Assembly: GCA_965222975.1 (NCBI GenBank)
Contig: CBDCVJ010000044.1
Location: 218,936-282,935, forward strand
Direction: 5' to 3'
DNA length: 64,000 bases
Origin: UBA6168 sp965222975
GTDB taxonomy: Bacteria > Bacteroidota > Bacteroidia > Chitinophagales > Saprospiraceae
Shown: positions 45,525 to 54,273 of the stretch, piece after piece
Layout of the letters: the number at the start of each line of letters is the position of its first letter
Numbering within the stretch: the stretch's first letter is position 1
Program-made: the position numbers and the translations under genes
The notes under the pieces: model-generated
Database searches by the model: none
Told to the model about the DNA's origin: nothing
Seen by the model: only the letters and a program-made list of their open reading frames with translations

Positions 45525-46751
45525 ATTCAGTACCGTATACCCCGTTGGGTTGTCTAAAGGACGCAGTGTTCAAAGGAAGAAGGAGGTGGAAGAGAGTTTA
45601 AGGGAGGAATAGGCAAGCATTTTTTCAACAAACGCTGGATATATTTGAACCCCAAGGTAAAAAGACTGTGGTCGAAGCGGTCAGTGCGGAGCATTTGCTT
45701 GAAAGCGCCAGAGATAATGGCATCAACCCCCCAGAAGACGACAAAGATGTAGGCGATAGCGACCGCCATCAACAAACGGTCAACTCGAGCGGGGTCTTTC
45801 AAGCGGCACTTGTCGGTCTTGAAGCCACGGCCTTTGATGTCAGAGAAAAGGGTCTCGATTTTGAACCGTTGACGATACCAGTATTTGGCTTCTTTGAGGG
45901 TGGGCATATTGGTGACAAAGAACCAATGGGTCTGGTCTTTACTGACCCAGACAGCCATTATATTGACTGGCCCCACTTGATGGGTTTTGGTAAAGCGTAC
46001 TTGGGAGAAGAAAGCCTCTTGTCGGTCTTGGAGTGGAATGTCTTGCAGCGCAACCCATTGTTGCTCATCCTCGACCAAGATGTCTTTGGCAGTGCGGCAG
46101 ACATAGTGCCAGTTCTGTTGTTTCTCAAGCCAAGTAATGACCTGACTGCCATCGAATTCGCCATCGCCCAACACGATGACGGCTCGTTCGGTGGGGACCA
46201 GGGTTCTGACCGTTTTGAACAAGGCTAATTGAATATCCTCCGACGAATGCCCCTTGCGTCCTTTGAAGGTGACCCAACATAGAGGCATCGCTCGCGTTTT
46301 GTAACCGACACTGAGCATCAGGGTGATGCATTTCCCGCCGGTTTTACTGGTATCTATGCTCAACACCAAGGCTTGTTCTTCTTCCAAGCCCGCCAGCATC
46401 AGCTTGATGAAAATGCTGAAGACTACGGTGACCTCTATGTTTTCGTTGTTCACAAAGCGCCGGAAACGGTCTTCCAGACTACTCTCTTTGTGACCATAGT
46501 TTACTTGTTCAGCGATTTTTGCCAGTTGCACATTCCGGCCCAAAATTAATCCCACAATCAGATAAACCAAGGTCGTTCGGTTGTCGGGTTGCATCCCGGG
46601 CAATAGCTGAAACAGCGAAAGAGCCACTTGGATTTCCAAACGGTCTGCATCACTCATGAGCCTTAACCTCCATCTATTCCGTTGACATAAAATCCTTGAT
46701 TATCTTCACCTCCTTCTTTTTGGCAAATCTAGAGGGTATACGGTACTGAAT
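45525..46751 (-). mobile_element. IS4-family insertion sequence, copy 2
   Basis: Same element as at 43583-44809 in opposite orientation, with the terminal repeat ATTCAGTACCGTATACCC beginning at 45525 and its inverse ending at 46751. The inner flank (AATAAAAAT) and outer flank (TTTTACAATAAC) share no target duplication. Confidence 0.88.
45554..46657 (-). CDS. IS4-family transposase, copy 2
   Basis: 367 residues, the same protein as the plus-strand copy at 43677, with the D-D-E residues and the YRQRFKIETLFSDIK signature intact. Its coding frame is uninterrupted, so either copy could supply transposase. Confidence 0.93.
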   Translation of the reverse strand: MSDADRLEIQVALSLFQLLPGMQPDNRTTLVYLIVGLILGRNVQLAKIAEQVNYGHKESSLEDRFRRFVNNENIEVTVVFSIFIKLMLAGLEEEQALVLSIDTSKTGGKCITLMLSVGYKTRAMPLCWVTFKGRKGHSSEDIQLALFKTVRTLVPTERAVIVLGDGEFDGSQVITWLEKQQNWHYVCRTAKDILVEDEQQWVALQDIPLQDRQEAFFSQVRFTKTHQVGPVNIMAVWVSKDQTHWFFVTNMPTLKEAKYWYRQRFKIETLFSDIKGRGFKTDKCRLKDPARVDRLLMAVAIAYIFVVFWGVDAIISGAFKQMLRTDRFDHSLFTLGFKYIQRLLKKCLPIPPLNSLPPPSSFEHCVL

Positions 46752-46762
46752 TTTTACAATAA

Positions 46763-46872
46763 CTTTCAGTATCCTCGACTGGATCGTTTTCTCTGGAACT
46801 AGTTGCTAACTCAATGTCAGCCAATAAGTCATCAACTTTCAGTATCCTCGACTGGATCGTTTTCTCTGGAAC
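46763..46872 (-). CRISPR. Two-repeat CRISPR fragment in the right arm
   Basis: Mirror of 43462-43571, with repeats at 46763-46799 and 46836-46872 and the same single spacer. Orientation equals that of the main array (CTTTCAG first on the plus strand). It lies between an IS4-type end and the DUF1670-like element. Confidence 0.95.
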
Positions 46873-47000
46873 ACTTGGCCGCCCTCTGTGCTAAGAAGAA
46901 TTCGGCAAAATTGCCGGTAGCCGGAAGTGAGGATTAATAGCAATAGTAGGGACTGTGGATATGTGGGCAATTGATGCTTTTATAATTGTCCACATATCCA

Positions 47001-47810
47001 TCAGTCGTCTATCTGGTCAGCCGAAACCAGATGGGGGTGATAAGTAGCAATGATCTTTAGGTATTCTAGCACGGTTTGGAGTCCTCTTCCAATAGCTTGG
47101 CTGATTTCAGATGCATCGAGCCCCTTACTCAGAAGCACCTTAACTCGTTCATAATCGTTGATGTAGTGGTCGACGGCTTGAAGACTATGGTCGGTTCGAT
47201 GAGCAATGTCTGGCGGAGCCACACCTTGTTCATACAGCCGCAGAATAATCCGTTTGTGAGTCGGCTTACTACCCTGGTCAAGGACATAGCCTTTGATCGG
47301 CAACAGTTCACCAGTCTGCTCGAAGTGATCAAGGATGCAGCGGCGGACGGTTCTAATGGCGCGGTTGAGCAAGAGGGACAGATCAGCTTGAGAAAACAAG
47401 AGCCGTCCACCTGGATTATGCAACCCGGCTTTGACCAAGCGCACGAGCCGCCGAATGTCCCGTTGGTGAGCCCAGCGAGTGGGATTTTGGTCTTTCGGGC
47501 AGCCTTGAGCCGCCTCCGCCAAATCTTCCGGGGTAATTAAAGGTAACACACCCGTCACCGTCGGTTCTTCTTCAGCTCGTTGACCAGCCGCCGGTTTATG
47601 ACCTGGGTCGAGTGAGCCACGCCAAACGATATGTCCGGGAGCAACCATGGCCGCATCTCGGTAATAGTCAGCTTGAAGGTCAGCAATATCGTCGGCGATC
47701 ATTTGAATGACCTTCCGGCTACCGACCAGTTTATACTCATTTTCCAAGAGATGAACGACGGCTTGCCGAAAGGTTCTTTGCGTACTGGCTTGATAATGGA
47801 TCGCGCTCAT
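47001..47810 (-). CDS. DUF1670-like HTH protein B, copy 2
   Basis: 269 residues, the same protein as the one encoded at 42524-43333. The start overlaps the stop of protein A by one base (TAATG). No substitutions or frame changes relative to the other copy. Confidence 0.75.
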   Translation of the reverse strand: MSAIHYQASTQRTFRQAVVHLLENEYKLVGSRKVIQMIADDIADLQADYYRDAAMVAPGHIVWRGSLDPGHKPAAGQRAEEEPTVTGVLPLITPEDLAEAAQGCPKDQNPTRWAHQRDIRRLVRLVKAGLHNPGGRLLFSQADLSLLLNRAIRTVRRCILDHFEQTGELLPIKGYVLDQGSKPTHKRIILRLYEQGVAPPDIAHRTDHSLQAVDHYINDYERVKVLLSKGLDASEISQAIGRGLQTVLEYLKIIATYHPHLVSADQIDD

Positions 47811-48634
47811 TAGGCCCCCCTTTTTTGACTGTCGGTCGAGGGAGCGGCAGAACCACTGAGCATTTGTACGATGTCATTCAAGCGGGCCTGATAGATGGGC
47901 AGATTGTAACGCTGATAAAGGACTAGATATTCTTGGGCCAGTCGTTCAGAAATACCGACTGCGTGCGCGGTCTCGCTCATACTCAAGCCTTTGCGGGTCA
48001 GCATCACGACCCGGGCGAAAGTTTGGATATAGCGTTTAATGGATGGCGCTGAATGTCGAGTTTGACGTATAATTTCAGTGTAAGTTTGGCGTTTGAGATA
48101 TAATTCGACAATCAGTACTTTGTGGGTCTGCCCCCGACCTGCCCCCTGTAGCTGACCGCGAGTGATGATGTGGTACCCTTGCGTTTTCAGGAGGGCAATA
48201 TCGGCCCGGATGGTCCGATCGCCCACTCCCAGGACACGGGCTAAGTCTTCTTGGGTGGCGACGCCACCTTGGTCTAGGGCCTCGTCAATGAGACGCAATA
48301 GACGGACTTGTCGCAATGCTACTCGTCCCTTCTTTTGCAGCACCTGTAAATCTTCTTCACCGGCATCAAGGGTCCAGGTCACCTCGACCATATCTGTCTG
48401 ACGTAAAGGTTTGCCATGCGGTGCCTCAGCGGCGGCAATAACTTGTCGAATCTGACCTGGCCTGAGACGACCGTCTTTATTGGCTGAGACGGTATCCAAA
48501 CTAAAGACTTCCTTGGCCACATCGAGGATACCTTGTGAAATTCGGGGGGCGAGTTCAAATCCGGTCTCTAATTCATACCGAAATCGTTGATCCAAGGTTT
48601 TGACCGCTAGTCGGTCTATTGTGGTACGTACCAT
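47810..48634 (-). CDS. DUF1670-like HTH protein A, copy 2
   Basis: 274 residues, the same protein as the one encoded at 41700-42524. The ATG at 48634 follows AGGAGG on the minus strand; a GTG one codon earlier is also possible. It is first in its two-gene operon. Confidence 0.75.
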   Translation of the reverse strand: MVRTTIDRLAVKTLDQRFRYELETGFELAPRISQGILDVAKEVFSLDTVSANKDGRLRPGQIRQVIAAAEAPHGKPLRQTDMVEVTWTLDAGEEDLQVLQKKGRVALRQVRLLRLIDEALDQGGVATQEDLARVLGVGDRTIRADIALLKTQGYHIITRGQLQGAGRGQTHKVLIVELYLKRQTYTEIIRQTRHSAPSIKRYIQTFARVVMLTRKGLSMSETAHAVGISERLAQEYLVLYQRYNLPIYQARLNDIVQMLSGSAAPSTDSQKRGA

Positions 48635-48794
48635 CACCTGCCTCCTATCGTAAGGTTCTTATCCGCTGATGAGTTTAGCTCAAGCGGCTTATTTTTCAAC
48701 CTCACTTCTCGGCAAGCGGCAAAAACTCCTAATGCTAGATGAGACACGAAACCTCAAGAAATTAGTGTAGAATCATGAGGGCAAGGAGGAACCA

Positions 48795-49265
48795 ATGTCT
48801 CAAATAAAATCAGAGAACAACAACAACAACAACAGCAGCAGTAATAGTAGTAGTAATGATGTAAATGGACACCATCCAGGCCATCACCATCAAGAAGGGC
48901 CAGAAGTGGTGCCGGTGGCGAAACGGCGACAATTCAGCGCCTCGGAGAAGGAACGGATATTGGCCGAAGCGGATGCTTGTAGCCAACCTGGCGAAATCGG
49001 AGCGCTACTCAGACGGGAAGGGATATACTCATCGTATTTGACCAGTTGGCGGCGGGAGCGAGAGCAAGGGCAAGGGTTGTCGCCGCAGAAACGGGGCCGC
49101 AAAGGGGCCAGTGTGCAGGACAAAGAGTTGGCCCGTCTACAGGCTGAAAATGCGCGCTTGAAAGCGCAACTAGAGCGGGCCGAAACCATCATTGAGGTGC
49201 AAAAAAAAGTATCAGACCTCTTTGGGATGTCCCTCAACGAGACGAAGCGGGACGGCGACAAATGA
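48795..49265 (+). CDS. IS3-family OrfA, copy 2
   Basis: 156 residues, the same protein as the minus-strand copy at 41069, including the Asn/Ser/His-rich leader and helix-turn-helix. Equal length of the trinucleotide runs in the two copies argues that the duplication is recent or artefactual, because such runs normally drift fast. Confidence 0.88.
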   Translation: MSQIKSENNNNNNSSSNSSSNDVNGHHPGHHHQEGPEVVPVAKRRQFSASEKERILAEADACSQPGEIGALLRREGIYSSYLTSWRREREQGQGLSPQKRGRKGASVQDKELARLQAENARLKAQLERAETIIEVQKKVSDLFGMSLNETKRDGDK

Positions 49266-50368
49266 TTGACTTAACCGAAGAGTTGGCCCAAACGGTCGGT
49301 CTCAAACAAGCGTGCCAGATGTTGAATGTACCCCGCAGCAGCGTCTATCGCTCTCGAGAAACCCCGTCTGAGCCAAAGCCACGTCCAAGCCCGACCAGAG
49401 CGTTGAGTGCTGAGGAAAAAGCGCAGGTGCGTCAGGTCCTCAACAGCGAGCGGTTCTGTGACCAATCCCCCCGACAGGTCTATGCCACCTTGCTCGATGA
49501 AGATGAGACCTATCTGTGTCATTGGCGCACGATGTACCGCATCCTGGACGAACACGATGAGGTGCGCGAACGGCGTCTCCAAAGCCGTCATCCCCAGTCG
49601 AGTAAGCCGCAATTGGTGGCTGATGCGCCCAACATGGTCTGGTCGTGGGACATCACCAAACTACCGGGATCGGCCAAATGGAGCTATTACTACCTGTACG
49701 TCATCCTGGACATCTACAGCCGCTATGTCGTCGGTTGGCTGATGGCAGAGCGCGAATGTGCCACCTTGGCCGAAGACCTCATCGCCCAATCCTGCCGCAA
49801 ACAAGGGGTGCTGCCAGAGCAGTTGACCTTGCACGCCGACCGCGGTAGCGCGATGCGCTCCAAGACTGTAGCCCTCCTGCTGGCTGACCTGGGGGTCACC
49901 CAATCGCACGCCAGACCTTACACCCCCAACGATAATCCCTATTCGGAAGCCCAATTCAAGACCATGAAATATCGACCCGATTTTCCTGACCATTTTGGTT
50001 CACTCATTGAGGCACGCACTTGGGGTCGCTCCTTCTTTCGGTGGTACAATCACGACCATTATCACTCTGCCTTGGGTCTGCTCACCCCAGCCACCGTTCA
50101 TTTCGGGCAAGCTCAAGCGGTCCGTGACAAACGTCAACTCATTTTGCAACACGCCTATGACCAACATCCCGAACGCTTTGTGCGCGGCATCCCTAGCCCA
50201 CCTGAACTTCCGAATGAAGTTTGGATCAATCAACCCCAGCCGGACGATTTTGCCACCCATAATACTGACGACCAGCCCATCAGCCCCACCCTTGACCCTG
50301 ACCCACTCCCAGCTTCCATCTTTGCCGGCCAGGAGCCTTTGGCAGTCTCTTCCACCATTAGACGGTAA
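49262..50368 (+). CDS. IS3-family transposase OrfB, copy 2
   Basis: 368 residues, the same protein as at 39966-41072, with the DDE triad (Asp130, Asp193, Glu229) intact. It starts within the orfA stop (ATGA) and ends 21 bp before the inverted terminal repeat. Confidence 0.93.
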   Translation: MIDLTEELAQTVGLKQACQMLNVPRSSVYRSRETPSEPKPRPSPTRALSAEEKAQVRQVLNSERFCDQSPRQVYATLLDEDETYLCHWRTMYRILDEHDEVRERRLQSRHPQSSKPQLVADAPNMVWSWDITKLPGSAKWSYYYLYVILDIYSRYVVGWLMAERECATLAEDLIAQSCRKQGVLPEQLTLHADRGSAMRSKTVALLLADLGVTQSHARPYTPNDNPYSEAQFKTMKYRPDFPDHFGSLIEARTWGRSFFRWYNHDHYHSALGLLTPATVHFGQAQAVRDKRQLILQHAYDQHPERFVRGIPSPPELPNEVWINQPQPDDFATHNTDDQPISPTLDPDPLPASIFAGQEPLAVSSTIRR

Positions 50369-50406
50369 TTTTCTAACTTTCGTGTCTCAACTTCTTGACA
50401 CATTCC

Positions 50407-50691
50407 GCGCTCGCCCGTTTGGATAGTGACATTGATTTCTCGACGGTGTTTCCGACGATAGACAGCCGCCAATTCTCGATACTCAGCTTCAAATTGGTTG
50501 GCCAGTGTTCGCATTGGAACTGAGTAGATACACTTCTTTGGAAATCGAACTGCTTCAAAATCAAAAAAAGCATGGATATATGGCGCCAGGCCAGCTCTTG
50601 TTTTTCCGCCACCGGTTGGAGCTTGCAAAATGACCGATTTCCCTGATTGAATCACGTCTTTTACCTGCTCTTGATAAGGATAGAGCTTCAT
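50407..50691 (-). pseudogene. cas3: cas3-type helicase, N-terminal fragment
   Basis: The first 95 residues of a DEAD/DEAH helicase: PYQEQVKDVIQSGKSV, Walker A APTGGGKT (24-31), YSVPMRTLANQFEAEY (motif Ia) and VTIQTGER. It begins directly with the helicase, without an HD nuclease domain, as in type I-D cas3 genes. The ATG follows GGAGGGTAAACCGA, 5 bp after the WYL regulator. At 50407 the reading continues into the IS3-type end and stops at 50230, making a chimeric 153-residue frame. Motifs II to VI are missing, so it cannot be an active helicase. Confidence 0.8.
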
Positions 50692-50696
50692 TCGGT

Positions 50697-51713
50697 TTAC
50701 CCTCCAAAAAAGTCCGTTAAGGTGGTATTCTCATCATGATTCTTAGTAGACGATACATACCAGCCATACATCTCGGCGACTGCTTTTGCTTCACCCATTA
50801 GAGTTTCTCTTAACCTCGCCGGCGCCAACACCTCACACGCCGCCCCCCACCCCCGAATCCAGGGAACCATCTCCTGCCACTCGGCGATTTGGGCTTCCCA
50901 GATCACACTCCCGTCATCTTGCTCATCAACTGTCTCCTCGGGGTGCCAGATGCTCTCCCCCACCCGGCGAATCGCCTCCCGTCCGGTAAATCGAAGCCGG
51001 ACTAGCTCTGGCTCCTGGTCGGTATGCCAGATGCCCCAGGCGTATCGGAAGAGAATCGTATCATCTAACTGCTGTAACTTCGGCGGCTCTGAGGTCAGGA
51101 TCGCCTTTTCAATTCGCTCAATTTTGAAGGGAACAATCTTCTCCATCACATCGGTATACCCAATCAAGTAGACGCTATCACTCCAAGGGGATGGTTCAAT
51201 CAGGTAGGGGCTAACGCCATGGGTCAGGGTGGCATCGCTCTTTAGCCCACGATACCAGATACGGACCTTACTTTGCTCAGTCCAGGCCCGAACCAGCACC
51301 TCAAAAATCTGCTCTCGTTGTTGGGCATCAGCGCGTGTTGGTAGGTTGTCGGCTGCCTTTACTAAGCGTTCAGCCATGGGCTGGTAGAGCGCAATCGCCA
51401 GCTTTTCCAGGGCATTTTGCAGGTGTTTGCGGGCCAGCCGGGTGTTGCGGCTCAAACGCCGAAGCCCCACATATAGCATGGTTGACTCCGGGGCATTGGC
51501 CGGAATATTGGAGACAAACTTTTCCCGGTCAATGCGATAACGCCCCCGGTCTGTCTGCACAAATTCAATGCCACTATCGCTCAACTTCCTACGTGCCTTG
51601 AAGATGGCACTGCGATCAACCCCTAGTCTCGCCCCTAATTCGGCATCGGAGTATCCCCAACTGGGTTGCGTATAAATACGTTTGAGTTCTTCAATATCAA
51701 TCACTTGACTCAT
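50697..51713 (-). CDS. WYL-domain transcriptional regulator (CRISPR-associated)
   Basis: 338 residues from the ATG at 51713, which follows TGGAGGCTTT. The N-terminal winged helix (YSDAELGARLGVDRSAIFKARRKL, about residues 18-41) is followed by a WYL ligand-binding domain (about 130-300, with KVRIWYRGL, PSPWSDSVYLIGYTD and FKIERIEKA). It is the first gene of an operon with the broken cas3. A WYL protein next to a type I-D cas3 is known in Synechocystis (Sll7009), where it represses the array. Here it could be a surviving repressor with no complete system left to control. Confidence 0.85.
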   Translation of the reverse strand: MSQVIDIEELKRIYTQPSWGYSDAELGARLGVDRSAIFKARRKLSDSGIEFVQTDRGRYRIDREKFVSNIPANAPESTMLYVGLRRLSRNTRLARKHLQNALEKLAIALYQPMAERLVKAADNLPTRADAQQREQIFEVLVRAWTEQSKVRIWYRGLKSDATLTHGVSPYLIEPSPWSDSVYLIGYTDVMEKIVPFKIERIEKAILTSEPPKLQQLDDTILFRYAWGIWHTDQEPELVRLRFTGREAIRRVGESIWHPEETVDEQDDGSVIWEAQIAEWQEMVPWIRGWGAACEVLAPARLRETLMGEAKAVAEMYGWYVSSTKNHDENTTLTDFFGG

Positions 51714-51839
51714 AAAGCCTCCATCGGATGTAGTGATGAACATTCGGTTGTTAAAAACTGATTACATCTTCATTGTAACACATCATGGGGCCAGATAGTA
51801 TGAATCTTCAGCAAATCTGTTGAAAATTTTAAGAGAACC

Positions 51840-52049
51840 CTATCGGCGTTTGAAGATGCCTAAAAAGCCGCGATCATCTTCTTGAAGCAAGATTCCGGTG
51901 ACATCATCCACTCTGGCTAACAGGCTAGAGACCCTTTCCGCCGACAGTCCGGCTGCTTTGGCAACATCGTTCATCCGCACGTTGCCATCTTGCTGCTCAA
52001 TAACCTGAAGTACCGCCTTCACCTTTCCTTCATCAACCTTGCGTCCCAT
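51840..52049 (-). CDS. Small winged-helix protein
   Basis: 69 residues from the ATG at 52049, preceded by GGGAGGTGTCACCG; an in-frame ATG seven codons upstream is less well placed. The predicted winged helix (KVKAVLQVIEQQDGNVRMND, then AAGLSAERVSSLLARV) takes up most of the chain, followed by a basic end (IFKRR). It lies upstream of the WYL regulator on the same strand, 126 bp away, and may be a DNA-binding accessory or antitoxin-like protein. No partner toxin is seen. Confidence 0.6.
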   Translation of the reverse strand: MGRKVDEGKVKAVLQVIEQQDGNVRMNDVAKAAGLSAERVSSLLARVDDVTGILLQEDDRGFLGIFKRR

Positions 52050-52447
52050 CGGTGACACCTCCCTGGTCAATTTGTATTATCTACAGGGTAAGGGAGGGCT
52101 GTTTCCGGCACGGCAACAATCGGAAAAGATTTTTGTATTTTTTTTGCGTACGCCAAAGCGGGGCGTTGAATTGGGATAGCGAGGTTGGAGGGGTGAGAAC
52201 CACAGAGGGGCACGGAGATGCGGGCGATATAATATCACATGCCATGCAGCCATTTTCTTTTTTTTCACGCTACCCAGTATAATCGGAAAAATTCGGGGCA
52301 TCGATAACCGAATTGCAGAAGAACCGAACCCGACATAGCCGGAACCAAAGAAGGAGCAGGAAGCAAAATTATGATAAACTTTCGTTGATTCGCCTATTCG
52401 TGCAAACACGAAACGTTTGTTCGCCATTCGCAGAGAGGTCTAAAACT

Positions 52448-53560
52448 ATGAGTACCTGGAAACCCTATGCACGCATCCTCTTTATCCTGGTTTTGGGCTG
52501 GGCCGGTTTTGTCTTCGCTGGGCACGTCTCGTTGGTCACGGGGGCTTCGATGGAAACGGCATCATTCCGGCAGGTAGCCGACCACCAGCCCGATACCCTG
52601 ACCGCCACCATGACCCTCACGCCGGCCCTGACTCTTACGCCCACTCTGACTCTCACCCCCACCCTGGTGCTGACAGAGCCGGAGGCAATCGAAGCCACAC
52701 CAACTCTTACCCCCACCAAAACCCCAACATCAATCCCCCTCCCGACCGCCACTATGACTGCGACTCCGGTGCCCAAACTGAAACTCAGCCGGGGGCGGGA
52801 ACTCTATATCGACGTAAACAAGAATGGCAATATTGATCCGGGGGACACCGTCCGGTACAAGATTACCGTTTTAAATGAAGGGCAGGCTGAGGTCGGCAAC
52901 CTCAAACTAGAAGATGCCTACGACCAAAACCTGATCAGCAAGATAGAAAATATAGATCGAGACGGTCAGACAACGGGCAATGTAGTCAGTTGGGAATTTG
53001 CTCTGGGGCCGGAACAGATGATGATAGTGCGCTATGATGCCACCATGAATCTGGACTTTCCGCCAGGTAAAATTAAAGTCAGCAATGAGGCCACCGTAAT
53101 GCAGGATGGACTTATGCTCGCCAATGGTGATGAGACTTTCAACGTAGATATTCTGCCCACTCCCACCCCCACCGAAACCCCTACCCTGATCCCCACGCCA
53201 ACCGAGACCCCATCCCCAACGACAACGCCCACCGAAATGCCAACGCTGACGCCCACCCCAGCCCAGATTGAAAATGAGAGCACTTTTGCCAACCAACCCT
53301 GGCTTCCAGGAATTCTGGTTGCCATCATCTCGCTGATGGCGGTAGCCGCCGTAGTCTATGTGGGAACCAGCAAACAAGACCTGTCGACAGAACGCATCGG
53401 GCTGGTTCGGGAGGGCGTCTTCCTGATCTTCATCGTCTCCGCCCTGCTAATTTTAGCCATAGACCGTGGCATCCCAGCCGATGGAGCTATCTCCCTGCTC
53501 TCCGCAATCGCTGGCTATCTATTTGGCCGTTCCTGGGGTGATGGAAGTAAAAGAGAATAG
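52448..53560 (+). CDS. Membrane-anchored Thr/Pro-rich surface protein with DUF11-like domain
   Basis: 370 residues from the ATG at 52448, after GAGAGGTCTAAAACT. The signal-anchor is ILFILVLGWAGFVFAGHVSL. A Thr/Pro-rich linker follows (about 50-110, with units such as TLTPTLTLTP). Next is a DUF11/CARDB-like beta domain (about 115-225, including DVNKNGNIDPGDTVRYKITV, which also looks like a Ca-binding loop). A second T/P linker with PTPTETPT units and two membrane segments near the end (WLPGILVAIISLMAVAAVVY; VFLIFIVSALLILAI) complete it. The likely place is the cell surface, spanning a thick wall or biofilm matrix. Function unknown. Confidence 0.7.
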   Translation: MSTWKPYARILFILVLGWAGFVFAGHVSLVTGASMETASFRQVADHQPDTLTATMTLTPALTLTPTLTLTPTLVLTEPEAIEATPTLTPTKTPTSIPLPTATMTATPVPKLKLSRGRELYIDVNKNGNIDPGDTVRYKITVLNEGQAEVGNLKLEDAYDQNLISKIENIDRDGQTTGNVVSWEFALGPEQMMIVRYDATMNLDFPPGKIKVSNEATVMQDGLMLANGDETFNVDILPTPTPTETPTLIPTPTETPSPTTTPTEMPTLTPTPAQIENESTFANQPWLPGILVAIISLMAVAAVVYVGTSKQDLSTERIGLVREGVFLIFIVSALLILAIDRGIPADGAISLLSAIAGYLFGRSWGDGSKRE

Positions 53561-53867
53561 AATCAGATTTAGGACTAAGAATATATCACTTCCCTATTTC
53601 GGGCTGACCACCCGGTGACTTCTAGTACTCCGTCAAACTAGTTTTGTCGATCAGGTAAATTCGGTAACCCATGTTATTAGCAATGAAAACACTGATTGAC
53701 CGGAGTATTTAGGTTTCGACAAAATGATAGGCAAACGTTTGTTTCCATAATATAACCGACAAAAGATGCTTGTCGAAACACTAGCATAGGGAAATGGGCC
53801 TAATGTACGAAGTTGGGCTTCCACTTCAAATTAGCCAGCATTATATTAACATAACAAGGGTCAATTG

Positions 53868-53935
53868 ATCGCAGAGACGCAGAGAACGCGGAGTTTTCTG
53901 CTATTTTTGCTCTGCGGTTTCTGCACGTCTGCGAT
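53868..53935. repeat. Imperfect inverted repeat in a gene-poor stretch
   Basis: ATCGCAGAGACGCAGAG (from 53868) and an inverse ending TCTGCACGTCTGCGAT (53935) form an imperfect 26-bp stem. GGTCAA and TTGACC add an outer clamp at 53859 and 53949. This resembles the CGCAGAGACGCAGAG-type dispersed repeats of many environmental genomes. The 880-bp gap 53561-54441 also contains a diverged direct repeat (around CACTTCCCTAT, 53587, and AACTTCCCTAT, 53982) and the repeat at 54274, and no gene. Confidence 0.5.
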
Positions 53936-54273
53936 GTTTAACATCTTATTGACCGTTACAGAATTAGGGCTAAGGACTTAATAACTTCCCTATAATAGGC
54001 TAACCTTAGTCTGGTATAGTCACTGCAATATGAATGTTAATTAATTCCTCAATCCTAAGAGAGCCTTAATTTCTAAATCCTTAGCTTGAGATTGGGCCAA
54101 TCTCCATCGATTATGATCGCCTGCCCCGGCCTTAAGGAATAGTGCGTATTACGGATTTTGTAAAGGGGAAAATTACACCAATCTGTAGCACATAATACAA
54201 TGAATCGGGTAAATCACCCCTAATGTTTTTGCCTCTCCTAAATCGTTTGTAGGGTAGCAAATTTGGCTCTTTG

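Larger units (their letters stand above)
46911..48722 (-). mobile_element. Candidate DUF1670-like mobile element, copy 2
   Basis: Mirror of 41612-43423, with inverted ends at 46911-46932 and 48700-48722. It holds the same two genes in opposite orientation and the post-stop hairpin at 46957-46999. Because it lies inside the large inverted repeat, this copy does not count as an independent transposition event. Confidence 0.6.
48740..50389 (+). mobile_element. IS3-family element, copy 2
   Basis: Same element as at 39945-41594 in opposite orientation: TGAGACACGAAA from 48740 and TTTCGTGTCTCA ending at 50389, plus the shared 18 bp up to 50407. Its outer junction truncates the cas3-like gene after codon 95. 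The opposite flank is the DUF1670-like element, not the rest of cas3, so DNA was lost here rather than merely split. Confidence 0.8.
45525..50407. repeat. Right arm of the 4,883-bp inverted repeat
   Basis: Mirror image of 39927-44809. In this arm the CRISPR fragment has the same orientation as the main array, so this may be the original arrangement and the left arm the inverted copy. The outer edge at 50407/50408 coincides with the point where cas3-like coding sequence stops. Confidence 0.9.
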
